DNA of 64,000 bases from Cylindrobasidium torrendii FP15055 ss-10. Its lineage: Eukaryota > Basidiomycota > Agaricomycetes > Agaricales > Physalacriaceae. Location: assembly GCA_000934385.1 (NCBI GenBank), contig KN880488.1, positions 1-64,000 on the forward strand. Reading direction: 5' to 3'. Below, piece after piece: positions 1 to 14,700 of the stretch. The translations under genes were made by a program, and so were the position numbers. The notes below the pieces were generated by a model. It was not told where the DNA came from, ran no database searches, and saw nothing but the letters and a program-made list of their open reading frames with translations. Numbering within the stretch: the stretch's first letter is position 1; each line of letters starts with the position of its first letter.

Positions 1-839
1 TATTCATCTATTCCTCTGTTCAATACATATCCAGACTTCACACCTGTAGTATCAAGTGAAATCAACCCAGTAATTTGTAGCAGACTAGTGTCTACAGCGC
101 TGTGTATGTACATGTTGAATGAACCAGTAAGGTAGATGCTCATAACGTGAGAGGCCGCATGATCATACCATGATGATATGATATGCGTCGCTGTCCGGAT
201 TTTGGATCTGACCTCCACGCTGGCCACGAAGCTTGTCCGGATTTTGCATCTGACCTCTGACCCACGTGGCTCCGCTTTTGTCCGAATTGGGAAGGGGCTC
301 TACCTGGGTCCGATCAAAGTCTGTCCGGATTCTTGACCTGACCTTAAGCGGCATAATCAGGGGTCCTAGAAGAGGATCGGGATCGGACCGGATCACCGTT
401 CCCAGTTTCTACATGTACTTTACTTCGTGTTTATATACAGTTACGGTCTTGCGGCTGGAGCCTATTCAATCATGGCACATGGCGCTATGCGTCACGCACG
501 CAACTTACCTCTGAACCACCATCTGGATGCAACCAATGTCTACATCAAACAACCCAAATCAAGAATGGGAATTCTGTGCGTTGAGATCTGCTGCACTTGA
601 CCGTTGGCTTATGGGTGCTCGTAGCTACAATCTTGGGAGTACGAGGATATAGCACATGTGAATTTCCCGTGAGTTGTATCGGCGAGCAGAAAGTCACTTC
701 TATGTCCTCCTAACCAGAGAATAGCACTACAAGCTCAGATGGGCTCCCGCATCTAACGGACAGACTTGGAATGATTCGTGCGCACAACTCTCTGTTTCAT
801 GTCAGTTTCTCTCGCTGAATAACCATCGCTCTCCGTCAG
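1..839. other. Upstream intergenic stretch
   Basis: I see no supportable gene here. Open frames on both strands are short, mostly lack a good start and have no protein-like composition. The stretch holds three imperfect copies of a short motif (annotated separately) and two ACGTGG-type sites around 262-268. The 5' part of the next gene, including its true start codon, may lie in the last few hundred bases, because the first exon I can defend has no in-frame ATG. Confidence 0.5.
192..344 (+). repeat. Three imperfect direct repeats (TGTCCGGATT family)
   Basis: A motif of about 23 bp starting TGTCCGGATT and ending TGACCT occurs at 192-214, 234-256 and 322-344. A weaker partial copy (TTGTCCGAATT) lies near 279. 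The copies are separated by unrelated sequence, so this is a cluster of spaced sites and not a simple tandem array. The function is unknown; protein-binding sites or the edge of a mobile element are both possible. Confidence 0.55.
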
Positions 840-3179
840 GTATGTACACGAAAAGGATTTGGCCTCTCCACGGGCTCTCAAGGTTCGCAATGAAGTATGG
901 GCGCAGATCAAGGCGCAGAGGCCCGATTTGAAGCGAAGTGACTTCTGTTGGAAAGACCGGCGTATAACACTGAGCAAGGAATGGATTGGTGCGGCTTCTT
1001 TATACTCGCTGGTACATTGCACTCAGCCATAACATGTAAACAGAAAAAACCGAGGCAGAGTTTTATCGCTCGAGCACTGTCGATTCAGATAGTGAATCTG
1101 ACCTCACGTCCTTGTCGGACAGTGAGGGTGAATCACTTCGTTTACAGGACGCGTCAGCATCGGGTCCCTCGATGGCCCATCCCCGCGGCGGTCAACATCG
1201 AGTGCATGGTGACCGCAATTCGCCTGGTTCTGTGCCCGATGAGTACGCCATACACGCTGAACAAAGGCAACCGAGTCCCAACTTGACTCAGCGGTCGCCT
1301 TCAAGTCAACCAACCGAATTCACAGTGTGTGCAACTTCCCCAATCCACCCTACGTCCTCGACTAGTCTGCAAAAGCTTCTCAGTGATTCCGCGCTGCGTG
1401 GGTACTCTACGGACTCAGATGTTGACATGCTCGATGACTCGCACAACATGCAAGTTGACTTACCTTCCCTGGACAATGCGGAGCTTCCCTTGGATTCTGA
1501 CGCGGGCAGTACACTCTTGGGGCATTGGTCGGGCAGCCTCCACATCATGCTTCCGCCTTCGGAGACACTTGTCCTAGGAGCCTTTTCAATATCTTTCCCA
1601 AGTATGAATATCCCGTCACACAAGGGAACACTATTTGAGGACAAGGTTCTTGCCCTTGAAATTCATAACCTGGTTGATGTTGATCAGGTGTTGTGGCTGG
1701 CCGAACCACCATCTTATCTGGTGAATGGTTTGCTCAGCCCAGCACCTGGAAACAACTGTCCAGATATACCCGGATTTGCAGCTACCCTTCACCTATGTCA
1801 AATAGTATGTACAGATCTTTTGTATCCCTTAGCAATGTGAGGCCTAACTATTTCTTTGTAGCTAGTTGCCACACCTCTGGGCATGGTCACCTTACCTGGC
1901 TACTCTGAACCATTCAGGCCTATGCTCTTCATTCGATGGAGCCCCGATGCATCTATGCTATCACACGGTCTTCTAGCCCAAATTGCTTTTTTCCCGCTGC
2001 CAAAATCTCTTCCCAAAACCCTGGCCAGTGCATATGCATGTGGTATTTTTGAGACACCGCCAAGTAGCATCACATTCACTGTGTCTGATTTTTCCTCACT
2101 CGAGCTTCTTGCATTGCATGCATTATGCTGGCCGGTGTGGCTACATGACTACCTGAGGACTGCCAAGTCCACTTTACCACTGGATGTCATTGTATTCACG
2201 GGTAGTGGGGAACCGTCACAACAAGTTGCCTTCGAGGCAGATATCATTTTAAAAATCCTCGAGAAATACAACGTCCGCATCCTCGATGATAGCGCAATGG
2301 ATGACCCGAGCATTGACATTGTCTTTGTGCATTATGACCTCCTTTCATCGGGTGGGCCGCTTCCACCCTCGTCACTACGTTGGAAATACTCGAGCCGCCG
2401 CCATATCGCTTACGGGCACTTGTCCTCTGCTATTCGACCGCCGTTTCACGCATGTGTGGAAGACACATCAATTATATGGAAAGCAGGTACTGTCACTCCC
2501 TTTAACCTTTGCATTGATTTGTCCCACCGTGACAAAGCTTATGAATATTGCTGCATTTAGGCGGGATTATAACATTGACACCGGACGTTTTGAGATACAA
2601 GAGCGTTCTGCTCGACCGCATTCTGCGAAAGCTTGATGGAGACGATGCATGGAAGGTTATTCTTGCTACCCATGTCTTTGGGCATACTTTGGCTGAGCAG
2701 CAGACTGGGTAAGTCCATCCTATGCATCATGGAAAACTAACAATGTTTATTACCAGAGATGTTATTGGATATGACGAGTTAATCAGCGACATTCGAACTG
2801 AGAAGATCGAGCTTGTCAGGACATCGTTAACGCGAAATGGAGTGCCGGACGGTCCGCTACGTCTCTTCAATGCAAAGGACATCGGGGAGTGCTGTTTGGC
2901 TGACAACAAGACCTTCAAAACTCGACTCGAGGTCAACTCAAACACTTGCAATGGTTTGGCAGAGGATGATCCGTGGGGACTCAAGACAGAACTGAAGAGG
3001 TTGCAATCCGAGATTTGGAGGAGCAAACGGTACAAGCGGTTTGTGGTGCTCTGTAGCCATCGAGACAAGATTTTGGATGATACGGTACGTTGTTAAACAT
3101 ACTTTGTATCTCAAAACAAAGGACTGACTGCCATTAGTTGGAGGTGCTGACTTGCGAGGCTTTCATTGAGTCACTGTGA
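840..3179 (+). CDS. Uncharacterised acidic/Ser-rich protein (5' end unresolved)
   Basis: I do not recognise the family. Exons that join in frame are 840-1011, 1061-1804, 1862-2486, 2561-2708, 2757-3084 and 3138-3179, ending in TGA. The segment has a charged N-terminal part (around KAQRPDLKRSDFCWKD), a Ser/Asp/Glu-rich low-complexity stretch near 1061-1500, and then a compact C-terminal region of about 350 residues with alternating hydrophobic segments. That region includes a motif GGIITLTPDVL followed by a basic, leucine-rich helix. There is no signal peptide or clear membrane segment, so a nuclear or cytosolic protein is likely. No in-frame ATG was found upstream of 840. The real start is probably in an undetected upstream exon, and a less likely alternative is the in-frame ATG at 1172. 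The intron joins from 1805 onward are firm; the two 5' exons are less certain. Confidence 0.6.
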
Positions 3180-3437
3180 AGTTTGGCAGATGATTTTGGT
3201 GTTGCAATATGGGGATGGTCAAGGACATTGGATGTAATGTAGGATAGGAATAACAAGACTCATTAGTCGGCAGGTCTTGGAGGGCCATTCAAGAATCATG
3301 CGCGCGCGGTTGTTCTCTTCGACGCCCTCGGGTTTGAGGTCAATACAACATGTAATATGCTGAGTTGGGGAAAGTTAAAAGAGTGGTATAGAAGTGACCT
3401 CCATCCTACATGTACTTGTCCTGCAAGCATCTCCGTT

Positions 3438-5545
<2,108 letters not shown>

Positions 5546-5747
5546 GTAATCTGTACTCCTACGACCTGAATAGCAACTATCCACACCCTACAATCGTTGT
5601 CTGTGTGCCAGACGAACTCAAATACCGCAGGCGGGAAATCGATGCATCCACAGTTTCCAGACCACAGCAAGCCAAAACGTCAATAGAGCCATAGTATAAT
5701 ATACAACAACATATGCATAAAAGATTAGATAGATTCTTCCTAGTAAA

Positions 5748-8700
5748 CTACTCCACCTGGCTAGCCACACTTGCCTGTCCGGCTGGGTTTGCGATTGATA
5801 AACCTACAACGAGAGTCAGAAAGGGCGCAGCAGAAAGATGCAAGGGAAGGTAACGTACTATGCGTGACATTCGACGTCTTATAGATACCAATGAGACGAT
5901 TTGAAAGTTCGAACATATTGTTGCGGAGGGAGATGATAATGAACTGCGCGTTCTTCGTCCTGTCCTTGATGTAGTTCGCGACAATGGATACATTGCGGAA
6001 GTCAAGCGCAGCGTCAATCTCGTCCATGAAGTAGAGCGGTGTGGGCTGTTTAAGTAGTCAGGCCCCCGGTCATTGAGTATGATGCACTGCTTACTTTGTA
6101 AACGTGAAGGGCGAAAACCAAGGCCAGCGAACTCAGCGTCTTCTCTCCACCCGAAAGATTGGTGATATTCTTCCAGCTCTTCTTTGGCGGCATGACACTG
6201 AAGACAATACCCTCAGAGAATGGATCCAAATTGTCAACAAGTTCAAGTGTTGCGTTTCCACCGAGAGTTATCATCTGCAGCATGTCAGACAGATTCACAA
6301 GATGGATAGGTATGAATAACATACCTGGTACATCTCTCTGACCTTGCTGGAGATCAAATTGTACCCAGTCATGAACATCTCTGACCTCTGCTTGCGCAGA
6401 GCCTCACACTCCGCCTTCTTCGCATCTCGCTGTTCATTGGCAGCAGCCGAATCAGCAATGCGTCGCTGGTACTCTTTCTCGACCTCTTTGAACTGAGCCC
6501 TGATTGTGACATCGGGGACTGCCATGGCCTTCAAGTTATCTGCATGAGGATTAGAAAGCCAATTGTTGTACCATCCAGCAAAGACATACCTTCCGCAACT
6601 TCAATATGACCCTTCAGTTGACGCTCCGTTCTCTGCCTCAATTCGCCGCCTGTCCAAATGCGGAAGCCTTGTTCGTCATACATAACTGCCCCCTCCTTCC
6701 CTTTCTGGGCTTCGCCCATCGGAGCGTCCTCTGGCTCTTTGTCAGGGTCCTCTTGCGGTTTCGGTGACTCTTCCTCTTCCTCTTCTCCCTCGCCTTCGTC
6801 AGCAGGCGGCTCGCTAGGTTTTCGGTCGCTGCCTTCGCCGTCTCCATCGTCTTCCTCTTCGTCCTCGCCTTCGTCCCTACACTTCGTCAGCAACGAGAAA
6901 GAGTACTGCGAATAAAGAGAACACACTCCAAGATTAGCTCCGCGTGCTTGCGGCTCCAGGACTGCATCTCAGCCTCAATAGCTGCGACTTCCTTCTCCTT
7001 GTCATTGACAGCGTTCTGAAGAATGGCCTGCGAGAGCGTAAGTGGTCTGGAAGCTGACAAAACCGTCTCACACATACCTGCTGCTTTTTGAACGCATTGA
7101 CAACCTCCATCACTTGGTCAAGCTTCTGCTTTGACTTCTCGACTTTAGCTGCTCGTGTCTCCTCCTCCACCTTTGCCTGTTCTACGGTCGTCTCCATCCT
7201 TTCCAAGTCCGCATCGAGCTCCTCCAGATTGCTCTGAATCTCTTCCAAGTCTGCTTCGGCTGGACCCAGCGCTTTCTGGTGATCTGCCAATGATTTGCTG
7301 TATCGAGCAATGTCACTCTGCGCCTTTGAAGCAGCGACATCGGCATCCGTGATCTGGCTGCCTAGCAAATTGATCTGGAATTTGCACGACTCGACCTTAT
7401 GCTGCTGCATCTGCAAGCGCGAGCCACCAATTTCCATGATCTTCTCGTGAAGCTTTTTGATGGCAGCGTCAATCGAACTGGATTGATCCTGCAATTTGAC
7501 AAGGTCCCTCTCGAACTTCTCGATATCACTCTCCAGCTTTTTGATGCGTGCTTGCGAGGCAGCGTCAGGTTTGTTTTGCGCCCTATGGAACGTTGAGCAC
7601 GAAAGAGGGGGGTAAAAAAACATTCGTACAGCAAACCCTTCCACCGTTTCTCTGCATCAGTAATTCTCCGCTTGCCACTGTCGATGTCCATCCGCAACTT
7701 GTCGCATTCCATATCGTAGTTCTTGTTCCCCAGCTCCGCCAGCTCGCGCTCAAGTTGCTCGACCGTCCTCTGTGCCGCATCGTACCCTTCGTCGGCAGAA
7801 TTGGAGTCGCTCTCGAGTTTTCGAAGGACGTCCGGGCTGACAGCATCAGAAGTAAACTTGGAGCTCATGCCGCCAGATTGAGGCCGGCCACCACCGCCCA
7901 TGGTACCGTTCGCCTCTATCATTTGCCCAGCAAGTGTGACGACTCGACGACGCTGACCCCCAGCAAAGGCGATGCGGGTCGCCTGCTCCATATCCTGGGC
8001 GACCAGAGTTTCGCCCATGCCCTTATAGAATGCCTTCGCAAATTTGGGATCTTTGGGCGTAACAAGATCAAACAGCCGAGGGACATTTTCAGGAGTAGCC
8101 TTCTTGGCCATTTGGCTGGGTGATACGTTGAGTTTCTCCAGGACAATAACGGAGACACGTCCAGCGTTCGCACGGCGGACCTGCTCGAGACAAGCCTGAG
8201 CTTCGTCGACGCGGTCACACACCATTTGCTTGAGCGTTGAACAGGCTGTTGTGACTGCGACATCGTACTTATCGTCCGCGATCTTGCCGAGACTACCCAA
8301 GCAGCCCTACAACGGAATAAGCCATCTGAAAGAAAAGACAATGTAACACGCACATGGAAACCTGTCATATTTTTCTCGCGAGCGAATTGATTCAAGACGC
8401 GTTGAACCATGTCCTGGCTGCGCCCCTCAGCTTGTGATGCGCGCGCTTCATTCACCGAACGACGAGCGATATTGGCCCTGGATTGAGCCTCCTCTAGCTT
8501 TGCCTTCGCAGCCTATTCTCCTGTCAGTAATCCATGTGTACAGAAAGGAAAGGAGCCTACCTTAAGACGACCATCCGCGCCAGACTTGCTCGCCTGGAAC
8601 TGGTCCCGCTGCTGCTGCAACTCCCCGAGTCCTTTGATCTAGACGAATTCAGGTTTAAATGGCACGGGCGCATCTTGGAACGAACCTTAGCGTCCTGGTC

Positions 8701-11353
8701 GGACTTCAGGTCTTGAACCATTGTCTCTGCCTCCTGGCACGATGCCTGCAGGTCTGCCGCCTTCTGCTCCAGTACGCTCTTCTCGTTGCTGGCCACTGCA
8801 ATCTCAGCCTTCTTTGCTTCGATTTTGGCCGTCCACGGAGCCAGCTCGGCCTGCTTCGCATCCATCTGGTCAATGAAGGGTTGTGTCTTGCCTGACCATT
8901 ATGTTATGCGTGAGGAAACGTCATTCAGAGTGTCCTAAGGCACGTACCCTTCAGTGAATTTGTGATATTCGCTAGCTCTTTCTCCTCGACAACCATCTTC
9001 TTCTCCTCAACCTGGAGTTCTTCGCGGTGTTTGGCTGCTTTAAGATTCGAGTCCTCGAGTAGCCGTTCCGCCTCAGTCAATTTTGCATTGTCCTGGGTGA
9101 CATGAACTTCAACGAGAAAGCGAGAGGGAATCACGGACCTCAGAAATACTCTTCTTGATTTTCTTCAATTTGGAGGACGCGCCCTTGCGAAGCTCTTCGG
9201 CCTTGCTCTTGTCCGCACGCTTCTTGTTGAACGATTTACCTGCCTCTTCTACCTCCTTCTTGAATTCCTGCAGAATGATTAGAACTAGAACTAAAGCATG
9301 TCATGTCGAACTGCATACTTGGTAGTCGTTCAGACGAGTCGCATGCTTCGTCTCCAAGTTGGCCAGGATGGCGACATTCTCCGCGTTCTGCTGGTCTTCC
9401 GCGTCGAGAGCCTCCTTAGCTTCAGCCTGAGAAAGTGTCATGAGAAGGTCCACGGCTACACACAATAACAAACCAGTTTCGCGCTGGCGACCTTCTCAGA
9501 TTGGAATGCCTTGTCGATCTTGAACTGGTAGAAGGTCGACTTGGCCTTGGCCACAGCATTGCACGCGCGGAAATAGTCATTGACCTCCTCCTTCTTTTCC
9601 AGTAATGCCTCCCGCTCTTTCTCGACGCGCCGCAGCCTAGCAAACTTGTCTTGACGAGTGGCATTGATTTCTTCTAGCTCAGTCATTGCTTGTTCAATGG
9701 GTTCCTTGAACTGGTTGGACCCAATGATGTCTTCGAGGTACTCCAACAAGCCTTCTTCGTTCTCTCCACCCTTTGGTTTCATCAGGGCAATAGATTCTAC
9801 TTCTCCCTATGCGTAGGTTAGTAACGCACGACGCCAATGAATATGCTGGATACCTGAAGAATCAAAAAGCGGTTGTGATCCAAGTCGATACCACGCCTCT
9901 TAAGAAGAGCTATCACGTCGGTCTGCTTGACGCTCTTTCCGTTCACGGTGTAGGTACTGGTGTTGGCTCGAGTTGCTGTCCGGGCGACGATGAGACCTGA
10001 GCCAGGAACGACTTCAAAGTCATCAGAGTTAGGCTTGGTGGATATGAGCGGACGTGATGGGTGCAGCGTAACTAATTACACACCACATCTATGATCTCCT
10101 GGAAATGGACCTCGACAGTACAATGGCCCAGCGCATTGTACTTGTCGGAGTGATGTATGAGTTCTGACAGTTTGCTCTGGCGCATCTTGTTTGCGCGGAA
10201 GCCAAAGACGAAAAGTAGAGCATCAATAGTGTTGGACTTCCCTGAACCGTTGGGCCCAACGATAGCGGAGAAAGACTGGGATATCGTAAGAAAGCATAGC
10301 AGGGGAGAATAGACCACGCACCTTGTGGAATGGCCCAATTGTCTGGCGTCCAGCATAGGACTTGAAGTTCTCGAGTACAAGGCGGTTGATAACAAGGCGT
10401 TTTCGCGGTCCCTCGTCTTCCTTGATTTCCGGAGGTGCTTGTGCAAGTGGAGGAATTTGAGACGAGATCTTGGGATTCAGAGAAGCAGGCGGGGACATAT
10501 CCTTGTCATGTTCCTTCTCCGGGTCTGGCATTTGCTCTTCGTCGTCTTCATCTACCTCCGGAACGGGGCCAAGAGAGGTTGGGCCGGGCGGTGATTCACT
10601 CTTGGGCTCATCTTCTTCCTGTTCATCCTTCTCGTCTTCGACAGGAGCAGGCTTGCTACGTCCTTTACGACCGCGGCTCGGAGGTTTGGCAGAGGGTTGA
10701 CGAGAGGATGCACGAGACTTGGTACCACGGGAAGTGCGTTTGGCTGGCTTTACATCCTCTTCCTCTTCTTGCTCTTCGTCCTCCTGTTGCTCCTCGGCGT
10801 CCTCCTCGTCCTGTGCAGCAGCGTCTTCCATATCGACGTCGATCTCCTCGCTGTCCGATTCGACGACTTTCTTGACAGCCTTTGAGCGTTTGGATGGCGG
10901 CTTGCTGGGCGGAACGGCGCTACCGCCGCGGGTTGAGCGGCGTGGTGGGTCTACAGGCTCTGCTTTGACAGACGGAGGTTTGCTGGCCCGCGAACGCGAT
11001 GTTGGAGCTTTCGCACGCGATGCCCGGCGGGGCGGGGGACTTTCTTCTTCCTGAGCTTCCTCTTCCTCTTCGTCGCTATCACCAACCGATGCACGCTTCT
11101 TCTTTGGTGGACGCGTCTCTGCCTCAGATTCTTCATCCTCCTCGACCACGTCATTCAATGATGCATTCCCTTGCGACGCGACACGCGTTGTACGCGTCGC
11201 AGAGACACGGCGCCCTCTGGTTGATCGTTTGGTGAGATTCTCCTTTTCAGCCACAGGCTCAGGATCCGGGGTTGCTGCCGTGCGTTTGCGCTTCAGATTA
11301 GATTGTTCCGGCTCAACGGAGGCGCGCGAGCGTGATGAGCGACGCGGTGGCAT
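5748..11353 (-). CDS. SMC4: Condensin subunit SMC4
   Basis: ATPase core subunit of condensin, pairing with SMC2 to compact mitotic chromosomes. Eighteen exons separated by seventeen 46-56-nt introns give 1589 residues; exon 1 is 10322-11353 and the last is 5748-5803. Residues 1-330 are an unusually long, low-complexity acidic/basic tail. Walker A (VGPNGSGKSN) is near residue 350 and the SMC4 motif FGFRANKMRQ follows. Long coiled coils flank a hinge at about 855-1010 (GFHGCLGSLGKI). The C-terminal head carries LSGGEK near 1485 and Walker B (YFMDEIDAALD) near 1515. An acidic insert of about 70 residues lies at about 1283-1350. Yeast and human SMC4 are about 1418 and 1288 residues, and the extra length here is mostly the N-terminal tail. 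Exons are phase-consistent throughout. Confidence 0.95.
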
Positions 11354-11718
11354 AGTTGACGATCGTCGACCTCTTCAAGGTTTGGTCCAGGTTGGAACGC
11401 TACGATCACGTTTAGCCCGACCATCACGTGCCATCAGCAGCCCAACTTCACGCCGCACGGTTCAATTAGCGTTGATTCCTATAGGAAAGGACGCAAACTA
11501 TCATGCTAGTACAGCGTCTTCGGCTTTGAGTGTGGCTCATCTCAGCCAAGTCCCTCAGTCCCGTTAGTTCATTCCTAGTTCACTCCACGGCAGAAGGAAA
11601 CCAAGATCCGATTCAAATTAGACACAAGGAGAGAGTAAAGAAACAGCAGTATCCACAATGTATCATCATGTACGAGTATAAACATATCCTGTCCGTCCAC
11701 AGCCTAACGATACACAGC
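11354..11718. other. SMC4 promoter / CHC1 3' flank
   Basis: This is a 365-bp gap between the SMC4 start and the clathrin stop, both genes being on the minus strand. It must contain the CHC1 terminator and the SMC4 promoter. I see no open frame or RNA gene of note. Confidence 0.5.
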
Positions 11719-14700
11719 CTAATAGAAGCCAGTCATCGTCGGGGCCATCCCTCCCATCATCGGTGGCATTCCAGTCATCGAGGGCGGGATGCCGTTCATA
11801 GGTGCTGGGGGAGCCTGACCACCATATCTGCCGAAGGTCGTGAGTACACTCATTGCACAGACAACAAAAAGGAGACTCACCCATTCGTGAGCAACAACAT
11901 GCCGGGGTTAATCATGGGTGCTTCAGACTCAGCCTGCTCCTTCTGCACGTCTTTTTTCGTCCGCTCCTTCACCTCCTTCTCCAAATGCGCAAGCTTCTCT
12001 ACCGTCGTTCGCTGTCTCTGGATCTTGTATGGCATGAAGAAGTCGTTGAGGCCGTGTAGCCACGATAGTTCCTCGACCATGTCAGACCGCAAGAGGTCGA
12101 AGCAGATGAACAACATCGCAGCGAAGCACTCGCGGTTCCCAATGTCCACAAAGTATGATAGGAGATCCTCTGCGACTTCCGTCGCCGAAGAAGTCGCCGC
12201 TGTTACCATTGCGTCCTTGTACAACTTATCTTGCTTCGACAACGCAATTGACTCGTCCCAGCGACCGTTCTTCTTGTAGAGATGAGCCGCCAACCTTCTG
12301 AACTCAAGGAGGTCGTGCTTCTCGAGTTGCTTCGCCAGACCAATGTTGTTGAAGTTATCAAAGCTGTCAACGGAGTCGCGGAGGGTCTCGTAGTCCTCCT
12401 CCTCAATGAGCAGCTCGTTGTATGCCTCATTGACAGCTTCAATGTTGAGGTGTTGAACGGCGATGAGGTATGACCGAATGAGAGGGATGTGGTCGAAATC
12501 GCGGAACATGCGCACGACACGAGAGTGATCAATGCGTGGTATCATGACGGAAAGCAAGTCGGTGAGTAGAGTGGGCTGGTGCTGCAAATAGAATTGGATC
12601 GACTTGTAGTAGCTGTCAGACCACATCAGAATCACCGAAAATGAGGTTGATGAAGGAATTTACATCTCGACGTTCGCAACACGGACAATAACATCCTTGA
12701 ACTGATTGTGTTCCCAGGCATCCGCGGAGCGCTCAATCATAGCAAGTGCAGAGTTGTCCTGATCAGAAGGTTAGCATTGGGAGCTTGAGCGGTAAGAGAC
12801 ACTCACAAATTCATCATATTTGATGTAAAGGAAGACAAGCTCAGGCCAAAGATGAGCCTGTTCGGTTGCACGGATGACCTTGGGGATGTTGATGCGCGAC
12901 ACAAACAACTTCAAGTGCTCCATGACTAAGACCAGATTAGTGTGACATTCGCATCAACTAGAAATGGACGCACGGCGGGCGGGCTTGTACTTGCTCAACA
13001 GGATCGACAGCTCAGTGAAGATACCCATATGAGCACGCTCCAGGCTCAGACCAGCTTCAAGGAGACCAATTATCTCCTCGAAATATCCTTTGTACTCGTA
13101 CATCTTGATGAGAGCCTGGAGCTCCTCGGCGTGGACAACAATATTGAGACCGCAAATTTGCGCCAGACGGAACTCGGACTTCTCAATACATGCAGCGTGA
13201 ACCTGCTTCCAAACCCTGCATACGTGTAAGTGTCGTTGAAACATTTATACGTGACCTGGACATACTGGGTGTTGCCGGCTTTCCTTGCGCTCTCTACGGC
13301 AGCCTGGTTCTCACCGAGATAGATGAGGGTAGTCGCAAGACGGGCCCAGTTCGAAATGCTCGTGAACAGGAGCTTTGATGCTTGATAGAGTTCATCCTCG
13401 AAGCACTTCTCACCAACAACTAGAATATCCGCAACATTCGTCATCCCAAGGAAGTCCTCCATGTCATGCAGACGATCGGTCTTCGCGTATGCATACGCCA
13501 GCTCAGTGTCAATGGCGGGCTCACGAAGGGTCTTCCGGGCCATTTGCAGGAAGCGGACGAGGTCGTCATGCTTGCCGGCGCGATTTGAAATTTCGATAAC
13601 CTCGGCGAAGTTAGATGGATCCTCGGCCTTGATGTACGAGTCTGATAGACGGTCAAACAGAGACAAGAAAGAAGAGAAATCCGCGCACCAATGGCGTCCT
13701 TGATACGGAGCCCATCCAGCTGAGCCTTCGCCAACCTGCTCCAAACCTCGGGTTTGTTGACTTTGTTCGCATAGTCAAGCCCGCGATCGATAGAAACGAT
13801 GTGCTCAACGAGCACGGTCATGGCCATCGCATGTTGCTCATACTTCTTGTAGATTGTAAGGGCCTCCTCGAAAAGGCCGTGCTCGGTCGCAATCTTGGCA
13901 ATGTCGCCAGCATCGTAATTCTGCAGCTTGTTGATATAGTTGACCACTTTGCCCTTATCAGAACGGATGGCGGTGAGCAGCAACAAATTCTGCAGGTTCT
14001 TGTTGTCGCTGAAAGGTGACGGCTCAAGAATGATCTTCTCAAGCAGCTCAATGAGCTCAATAGGCAGGTCGGCCGAAAGGAACGCCTTGACGGTGATGGA
14101 CACATCGTCAGGGTCGGTACTCTCCGGAACGGCGGTCGCGGCAACCTAGCAGATTTTAGCGAAGGGTTTCACGAGATGGTGGATAACACTCACCTGGTCA
14201 ATCAATTGGCGGCGATACATATTCTCGGGGTGCAGAACCTGACCCCAGAGCTCAAGCTCGCGGCGCTTGACGAGATAACGAGCTTGTTGCTTGAACATCG
14301 AATTCTCATTGGTGATAGCCACGAGCTCTTCGTCGCAGAAGCCTTTGGCATACGCAATGTACGCCAAATACGGGTCACGCTTCTCGCAGAATTTACCAAC
14401 AACCAGAGGCTCGTAGAGCTGACAAGTCGATGAGCATCTTTGAAAATGGCAACGATTGGAGACGATAAGCTTACGTTATTCTCTTTGAGGAAGGATTCAG
14501 GGTTGTTGTTGCTGTCAATGTAGATCTTTGCCATGGCGTTGTAAACGGCGGGGTCCTGGCTGCCACTCTGGACGCGGGCCTCGAGCCAAGGAAGAATGAG
14601 CTTGAGGCGGTTCCGTTGCTCAACTTCGTTGACGAGCTCGTCGATGGGGAAATTGCCAGTCACCGAAGCGAGCAAGCCCTTGATAGTTGTCTCGTCGCAG

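Noticed and set aside
7362..8300. Continuous minus-strand frame through an SMC4 intron into a low-quality tail
   Set aside because: The tail after 7629 is an out-of-frame reading of the next exon. Splicing from GTACGA to ATAG restores the coiled coil.
10435..11054. Ser/Leu-rich open frames on the plus strand opposite the SMC4 tail
   Set aside because: They are the antisense reading of Glu/Asp-rich codons (GAG/GAA/GAC) and so give Ser/Leu/Phe runs by composition alone.
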